Source: Anaerolineales bacterium (GTDB taxonomy: Bacteria > Chloroflexota > Anaerolineae > Promineifilales > Promineifilaceae). Taken from it: a stretch of DNA of 6,428 nt. Within the stretch, counting starts at the first letter, position 1. Each line of letters starts with the position of its first letter. A program made the translations under genes and the position numbers. Shown piece after piece: positions 1-5,474 of the stretch. The stretch is taken from assembly GCA_020432595.1 (NCBI GenBank), contig JAGQGA010000325.1, positions 1 to 6,428 on the forward strand. The letters run 5' to 3'. The notes under the pieces were generated by a model. It did no database searches and was not told the origin of the DNA. It saw only the letters and a list, made by a program, of their open reading frames with translations.

Positions 1-924
1 GGGCTTGGTGGCGGCTTCTTTGCCCTGTTTGTGCCGTCGCCCAAGCCTATGGAGGAAATGCCGGGGGAACAGCTTGATGGAGGTGGGTACAAATATCCCA
101 AGCCAAAACCGCTGTCGCTGGAATATGCGCTGCACACCACCATTTCGATGATGGCGGTGATGCTGAAGGTGGAAAAAGAGGCGCAGGGGCAGGCGAAAAT
201 TGTGAAAACGGTGGCCGAGTTAGAGGAATGTCTGGCAAACGGCACACTGGCGATGATTTTGCATTTTGAGGGGGCGGACACGATTGACACCGATTTGCAC
301 GCGCTGCACACGTTTTATGCCGCCGGGCTGCGTTCGCTGGGGCTGGTGTGGAGCCGTGACAATGCGTTTGGCACGGGGGTTCCGTTTAACTTCCCCGATT
401 CGCCCGACATTGGGCCGGGGTTGACGGAGGCGGGCAAGCGGCTGGTGCAGGCGTGTAATGAGCTGGGGATTATGGTGGATTTGTCACATTTGAATGAGAA
501 AGGTTTTTGGGATGTGGCGGCGTTGAGCAATGCCCCCCTAGTAGCAACCCATTCCAATGCCCATGCGCTGGCCGCTTCGCCGCGCAACCTGACGGATGAG
601 CAGCTTAAGGCGGTGGCACAGTCGAATGGGCTGGTGGGGATTAATTACCACAAGGGATTTTTGCGCGAAGACGGCCGTTCGGACAAAAAGACCTCGCTGA
701 AGCAAATTGTGCGTCATGTCAACTATATCGCCGACTTGGTGGGCGTGGATCATGTGGCACTGGGGTCAGATTTTGACGGGGCAAAAATGCCTGAGAATTT
801 GCGCGATGCGGCGGGGCTGCCCAAGCTGCTGAAGGCACTGCGTAAGAGCGGGCATGATGATGAGTCGTTGAAGAAGATCACGCACCAGAATTGGGTGCGG
901 GTCTTGGGTGAGACGTGGAAATAA
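1..924 (+). CDS. Peptidase M19 (membrane/renal dipeptidase-like), 5' partial
   Basis: Zinc dipeptidase of the M19 amidohydrolase-fold family, which cleaves dipeptides and some related amides. The frame is open from base 1, reading GLGGGFFALFVPSP, the 'GG-x-FFA' stretch that follows the N-terminal His-x-Asp metal motif in this family. The real start and that HxD motif therefore lie upstream; the GTG at 31 is not a credible start. Counting the GGG codon at base 1 as residue 1, visible family motifs are LHFEGAD (bridging Glu, residue 90), VDLSH (His 163), ATHSNAHA (His 184), SPRNLTDEQ (substrate-binding Arg 195), ALGSDFDG (residues 253-260) and a C-terminal NWVRVLGETW. A Pro-rich insertion (about residues 12-40) sits where some bacterial subfamilies carry one. 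No signal peptide can be judged. Codons are strongly G-ending. The gene stops at TAA 922-924, which abuts an AACGGCCGTT palindrome. Family call is secure; substrate is unknown. Confidence 0.93.
   Translation, partial: GLGGGFFALFVPSPKPMEEMPGEQLDGGGYKYPKPKPLSLEYALHTTISMMAVMLKVEKEAQGQAKIVKTVAELEECLANGTLAMILHFEGADTIDTDLHALHTFYAAGLRSLGLVWSRDNAFGTGVPFNFPDSPDIGPGLTEAGKRLVQACNELGIMVDLSHLNEKGFWDVAALSNAPLVATHSNAHALAASPRNLTDEQLKAVAQSNGLVGINYHKGFLREDGRSDKKTSLKQIVRHVNYIADLVGVDHVALGSDFDGAKMPENLRDAAGLPKLLKALRKSGHDDESLKKITHQNWVRVLGETWK
671..679 (+). repeat. ACGGCCGTT motif, copy 1 (coding, out of the TAV frame)
   Basis: One of nine ACGGCCGTT copies. Here it is read in a different frame (Asp-Gly-Arg within EDGRSD of the dipeptidase), unlike the other in-gene copies. 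The G-to-C composition change is weak: about 18 G/7 C in the 50 nt before and about 10 G/12 C in the 50 nt after. Confidence 0.7.
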
Positions 925-933
925 ACGGCCGTT
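924..933. repeat. AACGGCCGTT palindrome at the dipeptidase stop codon (copy 2)
   Basis: Perfect 10-bp palindrome whose first A is the last base of the TAA stop codon. It contains the recurring ACGGCCGTT word at 925-933. It lies exactly at the boundary between a G-rich gene end and non-coding DNA. Confidence 0.75.
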
Positions 934-964
934 ATCCTAGCCTGAGCAAGCCAGAACCAAAAAC

Positions 965-1079
965 GTTACACAGAGTTTCTCAGAGAAAACACAGAGAGGC
1001 ACAGAGAAGAAATGAGTTGTTTTTCTTGCTTTCTCTGTGAAACTCCTCTTGTCTCTGTGTAACTCCGTGTCATTTCTTG
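965..1079. repeat. Intergenic word-repeat inverted repeat (CACAGAG / CTCTGTG)
   Basis: The left arm carries CACAGAG at 969-975, 990-996 and 1000-1006. The right arm carries the complement CTCTGTG at 1033-1039 and 1053-1059 plus a variant CTCCGTG at 1063-1069. Pairing seen by eye: GTTACACAGAG (965-975) with CTCTGTGTAAC (1053-1063), 11 bp perfect. TTTCTCAGAGAAA (976-988) pairs with 1030-1042 with one mismatch. An alternative pairing is AAGAAATGA (1007-1015) with TCATTTCTT (1070-1078). There is no coding potential and no following T-run, so it is not a simple terminator. Function unknown. Confidence 0.75.
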
Positions 1080-1208
1080 TTTTGCGTACAAGAATTTCAT
1101 CGTTAAGGTACTTATATTCCTTTTAAGTTAAGCTCATCTTGAGTTAAGGTAGGCAGGGTATTCTTCTGAACGTATCGAGACTTTCTCCTCATCCTCCTTT
1201 ATGTGTGT
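1080..1208. other. Non-coding AT-rich stretch with GTTAAG repeats
   Basis: No convincing gene. GTTAAGGTA occurs twice as a direct repeat (1102-1110 and 1143-1151), with a third GTTAAG at 1127-1132. TTAA-G-CTCA and TGAGTTAA around 1128-1147 form a small imperfect palindrome that could be a regulator site. TATATT at 1113-1118 resembles a -10 box but has no matching -35. A pyrimidine tract (1180-1200) ends in CCTCCTTT. Confidence 0.4.
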
Positions 1209-1244
1209 GGGACTGCGCTGTGGTGGGCGCAGTCCCCTTTTTTT
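1209..1244 (+). terminator. Intrinsic (Rho-independent) terminator
   Basis: GGGACTGCGC (1209-1218) and GCGCAGTCCC (1227-1236) form a perfect 10-bp GC-rich stem around an 8-nt loop. One C and then seven T residues (1238-1244) follow. This is a classical terminator reading rightward. It is 285 bp past the dipeptidase stop, so it ends either a long 3' UTR or a short unannotated transcript. It also insulates the ABC operon. Confidence 0.9.
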
Positions 1245-1273
1245 GCCAGTTCGTAAACTTTATAAATATGTAG

Positions 1274-1302
1274 TTGACAAAGACCCCAAAAAATGCTCTA
1301 AT
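1274..1302 (+). promoter_or_regulatory. Sigma-70 type promoter of the peptide ABC operon
   Basis: TTGACA (1274-1279, consensus -35), a 17-nt spacer, then TCTAAT (1297-1302, 5/6 match to TATAAT). TG at 1294-1295 makes an extended -10. It lies 30 nt after the terminator and directs transcription toward the binding-protein gene, with a predicted start near 1307-1310 and a leader of about 165 nt. Confidence 0.8.
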
Positions 1303-1414
1303 TGTCACCATAATTACACTTATTTTTCCAAAAATACGTGTTTTGCAGGAGGTGATGTAAGCATTTTTTCAATTGGTAGCCATATGTTGTTGGGTGATGG
1401 GAGAAGCATGGCGA

Positions 1415-1432
1415 GAAAAACGGCCGTTTTTC
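1415..1432. repeat. 18-bp perfect palindrome containing ACGGCCGTT (copy 3)
   Basis: GAAAAACGGCCGTTTTTC is perfectly self-complementary and sits about 40 nt before the binding-protein start codon. As RNA it could fold into a 7-bp stem with a GGCC loop. Sequence just left (1384-1419) has about 15 G and 2 C; sequence just right (1428-1460) has about 12 C and 1 G. Confidence 0.8.
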
Positions 1433-1460
1433 CCATCCCTCCCCAAAAAAATTGACAAAC

Positions 1461-1466
1461 AAGGAG
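1461..1466 (+). promoter_or_regulatory. Ribosome binding site deciding the binding-protein start
   Basis: AAGGAG, 6 nt before ATG 1473. It abuts ATG 1467 and lies downstream of TTG 1452, so it selects 1473 and places the lipobox at the expected position. Confidence 0.8.
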
Positions 1467-1472
1467 ATGAAG

Positions 1473-3287
1473 ATGTCTTTTCAACGTTCGATCCGATTAT
1501 GGCCCCTAACGCTGCTGCTGTTTTTGCTGGCGTGCCAACCCCAAACCATTGTGGAAACAGTCGAAGTTACCCGTATGGTGGAAAACACCGTCGTGGAGAC
1601 GCGGGTCATTGAAGTTGCAGGTGAAGAAGTCGCCGTGGAAGTAACGCGGGTGGTGGAACCAACGGCCGTTCCTGTTCCCCAAGGCGGCCACGTCATCTAT
1701 TCTAACTTTGCCGATGCCAACACCTTCAACCCCGTGCTGGGCAACGACCAAGCCTCCAGCGATGTCTACAGCCTCATGTTTCTCGGCCTCACCCAGCTCG
1801 ACCCCTTCTCCGGCAGCATTGTTGGCGATTTGGCCGAAAGCTGGGACATTTCCGAAGATGGCCTCACCTACACCTTCCATCTGCGCCCAGATGCCGTCTG
1901 GTCCGATGGCACCCCCGTCACCGCCCAAGACGTGGTATTTACCTTTGATGCCATCAACAACGATGCCGTCGCCTCTCCCCGGCGAGGCGACTTTGCCTCG
2001 GTAGCAAGCTGGGCTGTGGTGGATGATCAGACGGTGGAAGTAACGATGTCGGCACTGGACTGCACCATTCTTGCCAACATTGGCACCGGCATTATCCCCG
2101 CCCACGTTTATGGCAGCGACCCCGAAGCCATTCCCGAAAACCCGGAAAACACCGCCCCCACCGTCGTCTCTGGCCCCTTCCAGTTCCAGGAATGGGTCGC
2201 CGACGACCACGTGACGCTGGCCGCCAACCCCACCTATTTCCGGGGTGCGCCCAATGTTGCCACCTGGACAATGAAGGTTTACGCCGACCAGTCGGCTGAA
2301 CTGGCCGGGCTGCTGGCTGGCGAAGCCACCTATACCTCACCCGTCGGCCCCGCCTTTGTTTCCGTCATCGAAGGCCAAATCGCTTCCGGTGCCCCCATGT
2401 CCATGCGGAAATATTTTGACAACGGTTTCACCTTCCTCGGCTACAACCTGGCTAACCCGGAAAACCCGCAGAACGGCTGGGATGATTTGGATGGTGACGG
2501 CAAATACACCGAAGGCGAGCCGCCGCTGCCGCAAGACCCACATCCCATTTTGGGCGACTTGGCCGTGCGGCAAGCCATTGCTAACTCCATTGACTACCAG
2601 GGCATTATCAACCAAGTGGCCTTTGGGCAAGGTGGTCCCATCGTTGCCAACGTCTGGCCGTCCATTGAATGGGCCTACAACACTGAGTTGGAACCGTATA
2701 CCCAGGATTTGGACAAAGCCCGGCAAATCCTTGATGATGCCGGTTGGGTAGACAGCGACGGCGATGGCGTGCGGGAAAAAGATGGCAAGCGACTGAGCCT
2801 GAGCCTGATGACCAACGCTGGCAACGAAAAGCGGGAAAACATTGGCGTGTTGCTGAAGGATGTGCTGGCGCAGGTTGGTATTGAAATTCAGCTTGACTTC
2901 CTGGAGTTCGGCACGGTGGTACAGCGGCTGGTTGGCCAGACCTATGACATGATTGTCATCGGCTTTGGCGGCGGCGCTCCCGACCCCGATGACACCAACT
3001 TGTTCTCATACATCAACGACGAACCGGGGGCAGGCTTTAACTTTGCTTCCTATTATAGTCCGGTGGTGGAGGAGAATTTGGCAAAAGGAAAGGCGATCCC
3101 CGGCTGTGCCGAAGCGGAACGCGCCCCATACTACCATTCCAACCAGGTGGAAATTTACAACGATCTGCCCGCATCGTTCCTGCACGTTGACCTGGAAAAC
3201 ACCGTTTGGTGGAACAACCTGGAAGGGATTGACCCAAACGTGTGGAGCCGTGAGTATAACGTTCAGGAGTGGTATTTTACGAATTAG
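1473..3287 (+). CDS. Family-5 extracellular solute-binding lipoprotein (DppA/OppA-like peptide-binding protein)
   Basis: Substrate receptor of a di/oligopeptide ABC importer, 604 aa, tethered outside the membrane. ATG 1473 is chosen because AAGGAG (1461-1466) lies 6 nt upstream; ATG 1467 and TTG 1452 lack spacing. A lipoprotein signal peptide ends in LLAC, with Cys21 as the lipidated residue. Residues 22-70 form a Val/Glu/Thr-rich linker with repeated EVTR words. The SBP_bac_5 core follows, including LAESWDISEDGLTYTFHLRP and WSDGTPVTAQDVVFTFDAI, then GWVDSDGDGVREKDG (about 425-438) and DPDDTNLFSYIN. DDLDGDGKYTEGE (337-349) holds a full EF-hand-type DxDxDGxxxxxE loop, suggesting calcium binding. 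Cys197 and Cys545 may form a disulfide. Third positions are mixed up to residue 63 and then strongly C-ending from the ACGGCCGTT motif onward. First gene of the operon with the two permeases. Exact ligand unknown. Confidence 0.95.
   Translation: MSFQRSIRLWPLTLLLFLLACQPQTIVETVEVTRMVENTVVETRVIEVAGEEVAVEVTRVVEPTAVPVPQGGHVIYSNFADANTFNPVLGNDQASSDVYSLMFLGLTQLDPFSGSIVGDLAESWDISEDGLTYTFHLRPDAVWSDGTPVTAQDVVFTFDAINNDAVASPRRGDFASVASWAVVDDQTVEVTMSALDCTILANIGTGIIPAHVYGSDPEAIPENPENTAPTVVSGPFQFQEWVADDHVTLAANPTYFRGAPNVATWTMKVYADQSAELAGLLAGEATYTSPVGPAFVSVIEGQIASGAPMSMRKYFDNGFTFLGYNLANPENPQNGWDDLDGDGKYTEGEPPLPQDPHPILGDLAVRQAIANSIDYQGIINQVAFGQGGPIVANVWPSIEWAYNTELEPYTQDLDKARQILDDAGWVDSDGDGVREKDGKRLSLSLMTNAGNEKRENIGVLLKDVLAQVGIEIQLDFLEFGTVVQRLVGQTYDMIVIGFGGGAPDPDDTNLFSYINDEPGAGFNFASYYSPVVEENLAKGKAIPGCAEAERAPYYHSNQVEIYNDLPASFLHVDLENTVWWNNLEGIDPNVWSREYNVQEWYFTN
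1662..1670 (+). repeat. ACGGCCGTT motif, copy 4 (TAV in the binding protein)
   Basis: Encodes Thr-Ala-Val of PTAVPVP at the end of the linker, within the palindrome AACGGCCGTT (1661-1670). Third positions: 9 C/12 G in the 40 codons before, 27 C/3 G in the 40 after (hand count). Confidence 0.8.
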
Positions 3288-3293
3288 TAATCG

Positions 3294-3356
3294 GTAATCG
3301 GTAATCAGTAGTCGGTTGTCTATCTGACTGATAACTGGTTACTGATTACCGATTAC
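3294..3356 (+). repeat. Long intergenic hairpin between binding protein and permease (GTAATCGGTAATCAGTA family)
   Basis: GTAATCGGTAATCAGTA (3294-3310) is perfectly inverted at 3340-3356 (17 bp). As RNA the stem continues inward (3311-3320 with 3330-3339) through Watson-Crick and G-U pairs, giving about 27 bp closed by a 9-nt loop (3321-3329). It lacks a T-run, so it is not an ordinary terminator. It could protect the upstream binding-protein message or reduce expression of the permeases, as hairpins between binding-protein and permease genes do in other operons; that role is inferred. Confidence 0.8.
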
Positions 3357-3370
3357 TCAGAAAAATTAAC

Positions 3371-4357
3371 ATGACGACATACCTTTTCCGGCGGCTGTTG
3401 CAGGCGATTCCCACGATTTTTGGGGTAACGCTGATTTCGTTTTTGATTATGCAGGCGGCTCCGGGTGACCCGGTGCAGATTATGACGTTTAGCCCGACGT
3501 TTACGGCGGCGGATCGGGTGCGGCTGGCGCATGAACTATGTTTAGATCGGTCGCTGCCGGAGCAGTATTTGGTGTGGCTGGTGGGGGATTTGCGCGGGGA
3601 GTGCCAAATGCGGGGGATTTTTCGCGGCGATTTTGGGGAGTCGTTTTCTGAACGCCGGCCGGTTCTGGATCTGTTTATGGAGCGTGTGCCGGCGACGTTG
3701 GAATTGACGGCCGTTGCGCTCATCCTCGGCGGCACCATCGGGCTGTTTGTGGGGGTATTATCGGCCGTTAAACGCGCCACCCTTTTTGACAACATCGCCC
3801 GCCTTTTCTCCGTCCTCTTTGATGCGTTACCTCAATTCTGGTTTGGCCTGCTGCTCATCATGTTCTTCAGCGTACAGTTGGGCTGGCTGCCCGTAGGCGG
3901 CCGTCTGCCGCTCAACAAACCCGACATCACCCTGCTTGACCGCGTCCGCTATCTTGCAATGCCCTCTTTTGTCCTTGCCATTAGCTGGATTGCCCTCATG
4001 TCCCGCTTTATGCGGGCGGAAACGCTGGAAGTTATTCGGCAAGATTATGTCCGCACCGCCTGGGCCAAAGGGCTTAAGCCATCCAAGGTGTATTTCAAAC
4101 ATGCGGCTCGTAACGCCCTGGTTCCTATCGTCACCATTCTTGGCCCCGCTATTACCTCGCTCATTACCGGTGCCGTTGTCATCGAGCGCATTTTTTCTTG
4201 GCCGGGTATGGGGCGGCTAACGGTAGATGCGGTCTCGTCCCGCGACTATCCCATCGTCATGGGGAGCGTCATCTTTGGGGCGTTGGTGGTCATTTTGGGC
4301 AACCTGCTTTCCGACTTTTTGCTCGTGGCGGTTGATCCCCGGATTCGACTGCAATAA
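3371..4357 (+). CDS. Peptide ABC transporter permease, DppB/OppB family
   Basis: Integral membrane subunit (328 aa) that pairs with the DppC-like protein downstream to form the translocation channel for peptides. The N-terminus MTTYLFRRLLQAIPTIFGVT...APGDP is the family's usual opening, so ATG 3371 is the start even though CAGAAAAATTAAC before it has no Shine-Dalgarno. About six membrane segments (roughly 9-28, 107-132, 145-170, 195-213, 251-275, 298-320). The EAA-type ATPase-docking loop is YVRTAWAKGLKPSKVYFKHA (226-245) followed by ARNALVPIV. IFSWPGMGRLTVDAVSSRDY and the terminal VDPRIR are also typical. The outside loop has an insertion (about 71-86) with Cys78; with Cys57 this could form a disulfide. 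Codons shift from G-ending to C-ending at the ACGGCCGTT at 3707. Flanked by related hairpins on both sides. Confidence 0.95.
   Translation: MTTYLFRRLLQAIPTIFGVTLISFLIMQAAPGDPVQIMTFSPTFTAADRVRLAHELCLDRSLPEQYLVWLVGDLRGECQMRGIFRGDFGESFSERRPVLDLFMERVPATLELTAVALILGGTIGLFVGVLSAVKRATLFDNIARLFSVLFDALPQFWFGLLLIMFFSVQLGWLPVGGRLPLNKPDITLLDRVRYLAMPSFVLAISWIALMSRFMRAETLEVIRQDYVRTAWAKGLKPSKVYFKHAARNALVPIVTILGPAITSLITGAVVIERIFSWPGMGRLTVDAVSSRDYPIVMGSVIFGALVVILGNLLSDFLLVAVDPRIRLQ
3707..3715 (+). repeat. ACGGCCGTT motif, copy 5 (TAV in the DppB-like permease)
   Basis: Encodes Thr113-Ala-Val115. Third positions: 5 C/21 G in the 40 codons before, 20 C/7 G in the 40 after. A one-base variant, TCGGCCGTT (Ser-Ala-Val), follows at 3761-3769, where a brief return to G-ending codons is again replaced by C-ending ones. 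Confidence 0.8.
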
Positions 4358-4373
4358 GGCGGGGATCAGTAAA

Positions 4374-4429
4374 CGGTAAACGGTAATCAGTTGAACAACC
4401 GATCACTGACTACTGATGACTGTTTACCG
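4374..4429 (+). repeat. Intergenic hairpin between the two permease genes (same word family as 3294-3356)
   Basis: The arms 4374-4393 and 4410-4429 pair over 20 positions with two mismatches and one G-U, around a 16-nt loop. The left arm reads CGGTAAACGGTAATCAGT and the right arm ends TGTTTACCG, close relatives of the words in the hairpin before the first permease. It ends about 7 nt before the Shine-Dalgarno of the next gene. Confidence 0.75.
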
Positions 4430-4447
4430 ATTCCAAAGGAGACAAGC

Positions 4448-5398
4448 ATGAGCGTACAAAACTTACCCATTATGAGCCGACAAGAGGCACTGCTGAAGCT
4501 GGCGGAGGAGGGGCGGCTGGAGGCATTGCGCGAGGGTGCGCCGCTTTCTTTTTGGCAAATGGCGCTGCGACGGCTGCGGCGGGATCGGCTAACAATGGCG
4601 GCGCTGCTGGTGCTGCTGCTTATCACGCTACTTTCAATAGGTGCCCGGTTTATCAGCAGCCAGCTTCTGGGTGTTGACCCTGATCTAACGCAAATTACAG
4701 CCACCTTTAAGCCACCATCGGCAGAACATTGGCTGGGAACGGATGCGCTAGGGCGGGATCAACTGTCACGCCTGCTGTTTGGCGGGCGAATTTCGCTGGC
4801 GATTGGCTTTTTTGGCACCATTTTTACGGCCGTTTTTGGCATCACCATTGGCATCAGCGCAGCGTATTTCGGCCGGCGAGTAGACGACTTTATCATGTGG
4901 GTCATCAACACCCTCGACTCCATCCCCCAGCTCTTTTTGCTGCTTATCGTCGGTGCCCTGTTTGAACTATCGCCTGCGGCACTGACGCTGCTGTTTGCCC
5001 TGCTGGGGTGGCCGTTTATCAGCCGCTTGGTTCGCAGCAGCGTCTTTTCGCTCAAGGAGCGGGAATACATTGCCGCCGCAGAGGCACTGGGGATGTCAGA
5101 TGTGGCAATTATGTGGCGCCACATTGTGCCCAACGTCATCCCCCTGGTGATTGTGGCGACGGCGCGGCAGGTGGGCAACCTCATTTTGGCTGAATCAGCC
5201 TTGAGCTTTTTGGGGTTTGGCGTACAGCCCCCCACCTCCACCTGGGGAACCATGCTTACCAAGGCGCAGCAATTTATTCTGGTGCCAGATGCGCGGCATT
5301 TGGTGGTGGTTCCAGGGGTCATGATTGCTTTGACAGTCTTGTGCCTGTTTATCATTGGAGATGGGCTGCGGGATGCAATGGATCCACGTTTGAATTAA
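4448..5398 (+). CDS. Peptide ABC transporter permease, DppC/OppC family
   Basis: Second channel subunit of the peptide importer, 316 aa. ATG 4448 is chosen because AAAGGAG (4435-4441) lies 6 nt upstream; an in-frame TTG at 4391 lies inside the intergenic hairpin and is rejected. The cytoplasmic N-terminus (FWQMALRRLRRDRLTMAALL) is family-typical. It is followed by HWLGTDALGRDQLSRLLFGG (94-113), about six membrane segments, the EAA loop EYIAAAEALGMSDVAIMWRH (206-225) with IVPNVIP, ESALSFLGFGVQPPTSTWGT (249-268) and the terminal DGLRDAMDPR. Codons are G-ending up to residue 126, switch to C-ending for about 40 codons after the ACGGCCGTT, then drift back. The usual ATPase genes do not follow; an unrelated membrane protein gene does. 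Confidence 0.95.
   Translation: MSVQNLPIMSRQEALLKLAEEGRLEALREGAPLSFWQMALRRLRRDRLTMAALLVLLLITLLSIGARFISSQLLGVDPDLTQITATFKPPSAEHWLGTDALGRDQLSRLLFGGRISLAIGFFGTIFTAVFGITIGISAAYFGRRVDDFIMWVINTLDSIPQLFLLLIVGALFELSPAALTLLFALLGWPFISRLVRSSVFSLKEREYIAAAEALGMSDVAIMWRHIVPNVIPLVIVATARQVGNLILAESALSFLGFGVQPPTSTWGTMLTKAQQFILVPDARHLVVVPGVMIALTVLCLFIIGDGLRDAMDPRLN
4826..4834 (+). repeat. ACGGCCGTT motif, copy 6 (TAV in the DppC-like permease)
   Basis: Encodes Thr127-Ala-Val129. Third positions: 5 C/15 G in the 40 codons before, 23 C/7 G in the 40 after. The surrounding protein aligns to the family without a gap as far as I can judge, so the word looks substituted in place, not inserted. Confidence 0.8.
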
Positions 5399-5419
5399 GA
5401 TACGATACAGATACGATAC
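5398..5419. repeat. 11-bp tandem repeat (AGATACGATAC x2) after the DppC-like gene
   Basis: Two perfect adjacent copies, 5398-5408 and 5409-5419, starting on the last base of the stop codon. It resembles one arm of the word-repeat hairpins in the other gaps, but no opposing arm is present. There is no terminator before the next gene. Confidence 0.7.
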
Positions 5420-5474
5420 TGCCCTATGCTTCACCTATCAGACGACACCCGCCGTGGTGCAAAGGAAGGTGAAC

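Larger units (their letters stand above)
1310..1472 (+). other. Long 5' leader of the binding-protein mRNA
   Basis: Predicted untranslated leader. It holds AGGAGGTGAT (1347-1356), fully complementary to the usual 16S rRNA 3' end, overlapping an ATG directly followed by TAA (1355-1360). It also holds a short ORF at 1408-1455 (15 codons, MARKTAVFPIPPQKN) with GGAG 4 nt before its ATG, and the palindrome at 1415-1432. GATGGGA (1396-1402) can also pair with TCCCATC (1431-1437). No known riboswitch class is recognised. These elements could regulate translation, but nothing here proves it. Confidence 0.45.

Noticed and set aside
965..1079. CRISPR array or insertion sequence
   Set aside because: The repeated words are 7 bp and inverted, with no regular spacers, no transposase and no target-site duplication.
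1112..1192. 26-codon minus-strand ORF preceded by AAAGGAGG
   Set aside because: The Shine-Dalgarno-like tract abuts the ATG with no spacing, the peptide is not recognised, and no minus-strand promoter is evident.
1201..1455. 84-codon + frame across the terminator and promoter
   Set aside because: It runs through the terminator hairpin and promoter, has no ribosome binding site and no protein-like composition; only its last 15-23 codons are kept as a leader-ORF candidate.
1452..1457. TTGACA before the binding-protein gene as a second -35 box or as a TTG start
   Set aside because: No -10 lies at the proper distance, and the Shine-Dalgarno at 1461-1466 points to ATG 1473 instead.
1506..2210. 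Long minus-strand frame opposite the binding protein
   Set aside because: Shadow of the biased codons of the real gene; Gly/Val-rich with no domain, and the + strand frame is a clear family-5 protein.
3294..3356. Intrinsic terminator between binding protein and permease
   Set aside because: The stem is AT-rich and followed by CAGAAAAATT, not a T-run; the downstream permease lacks its own visible promoter.
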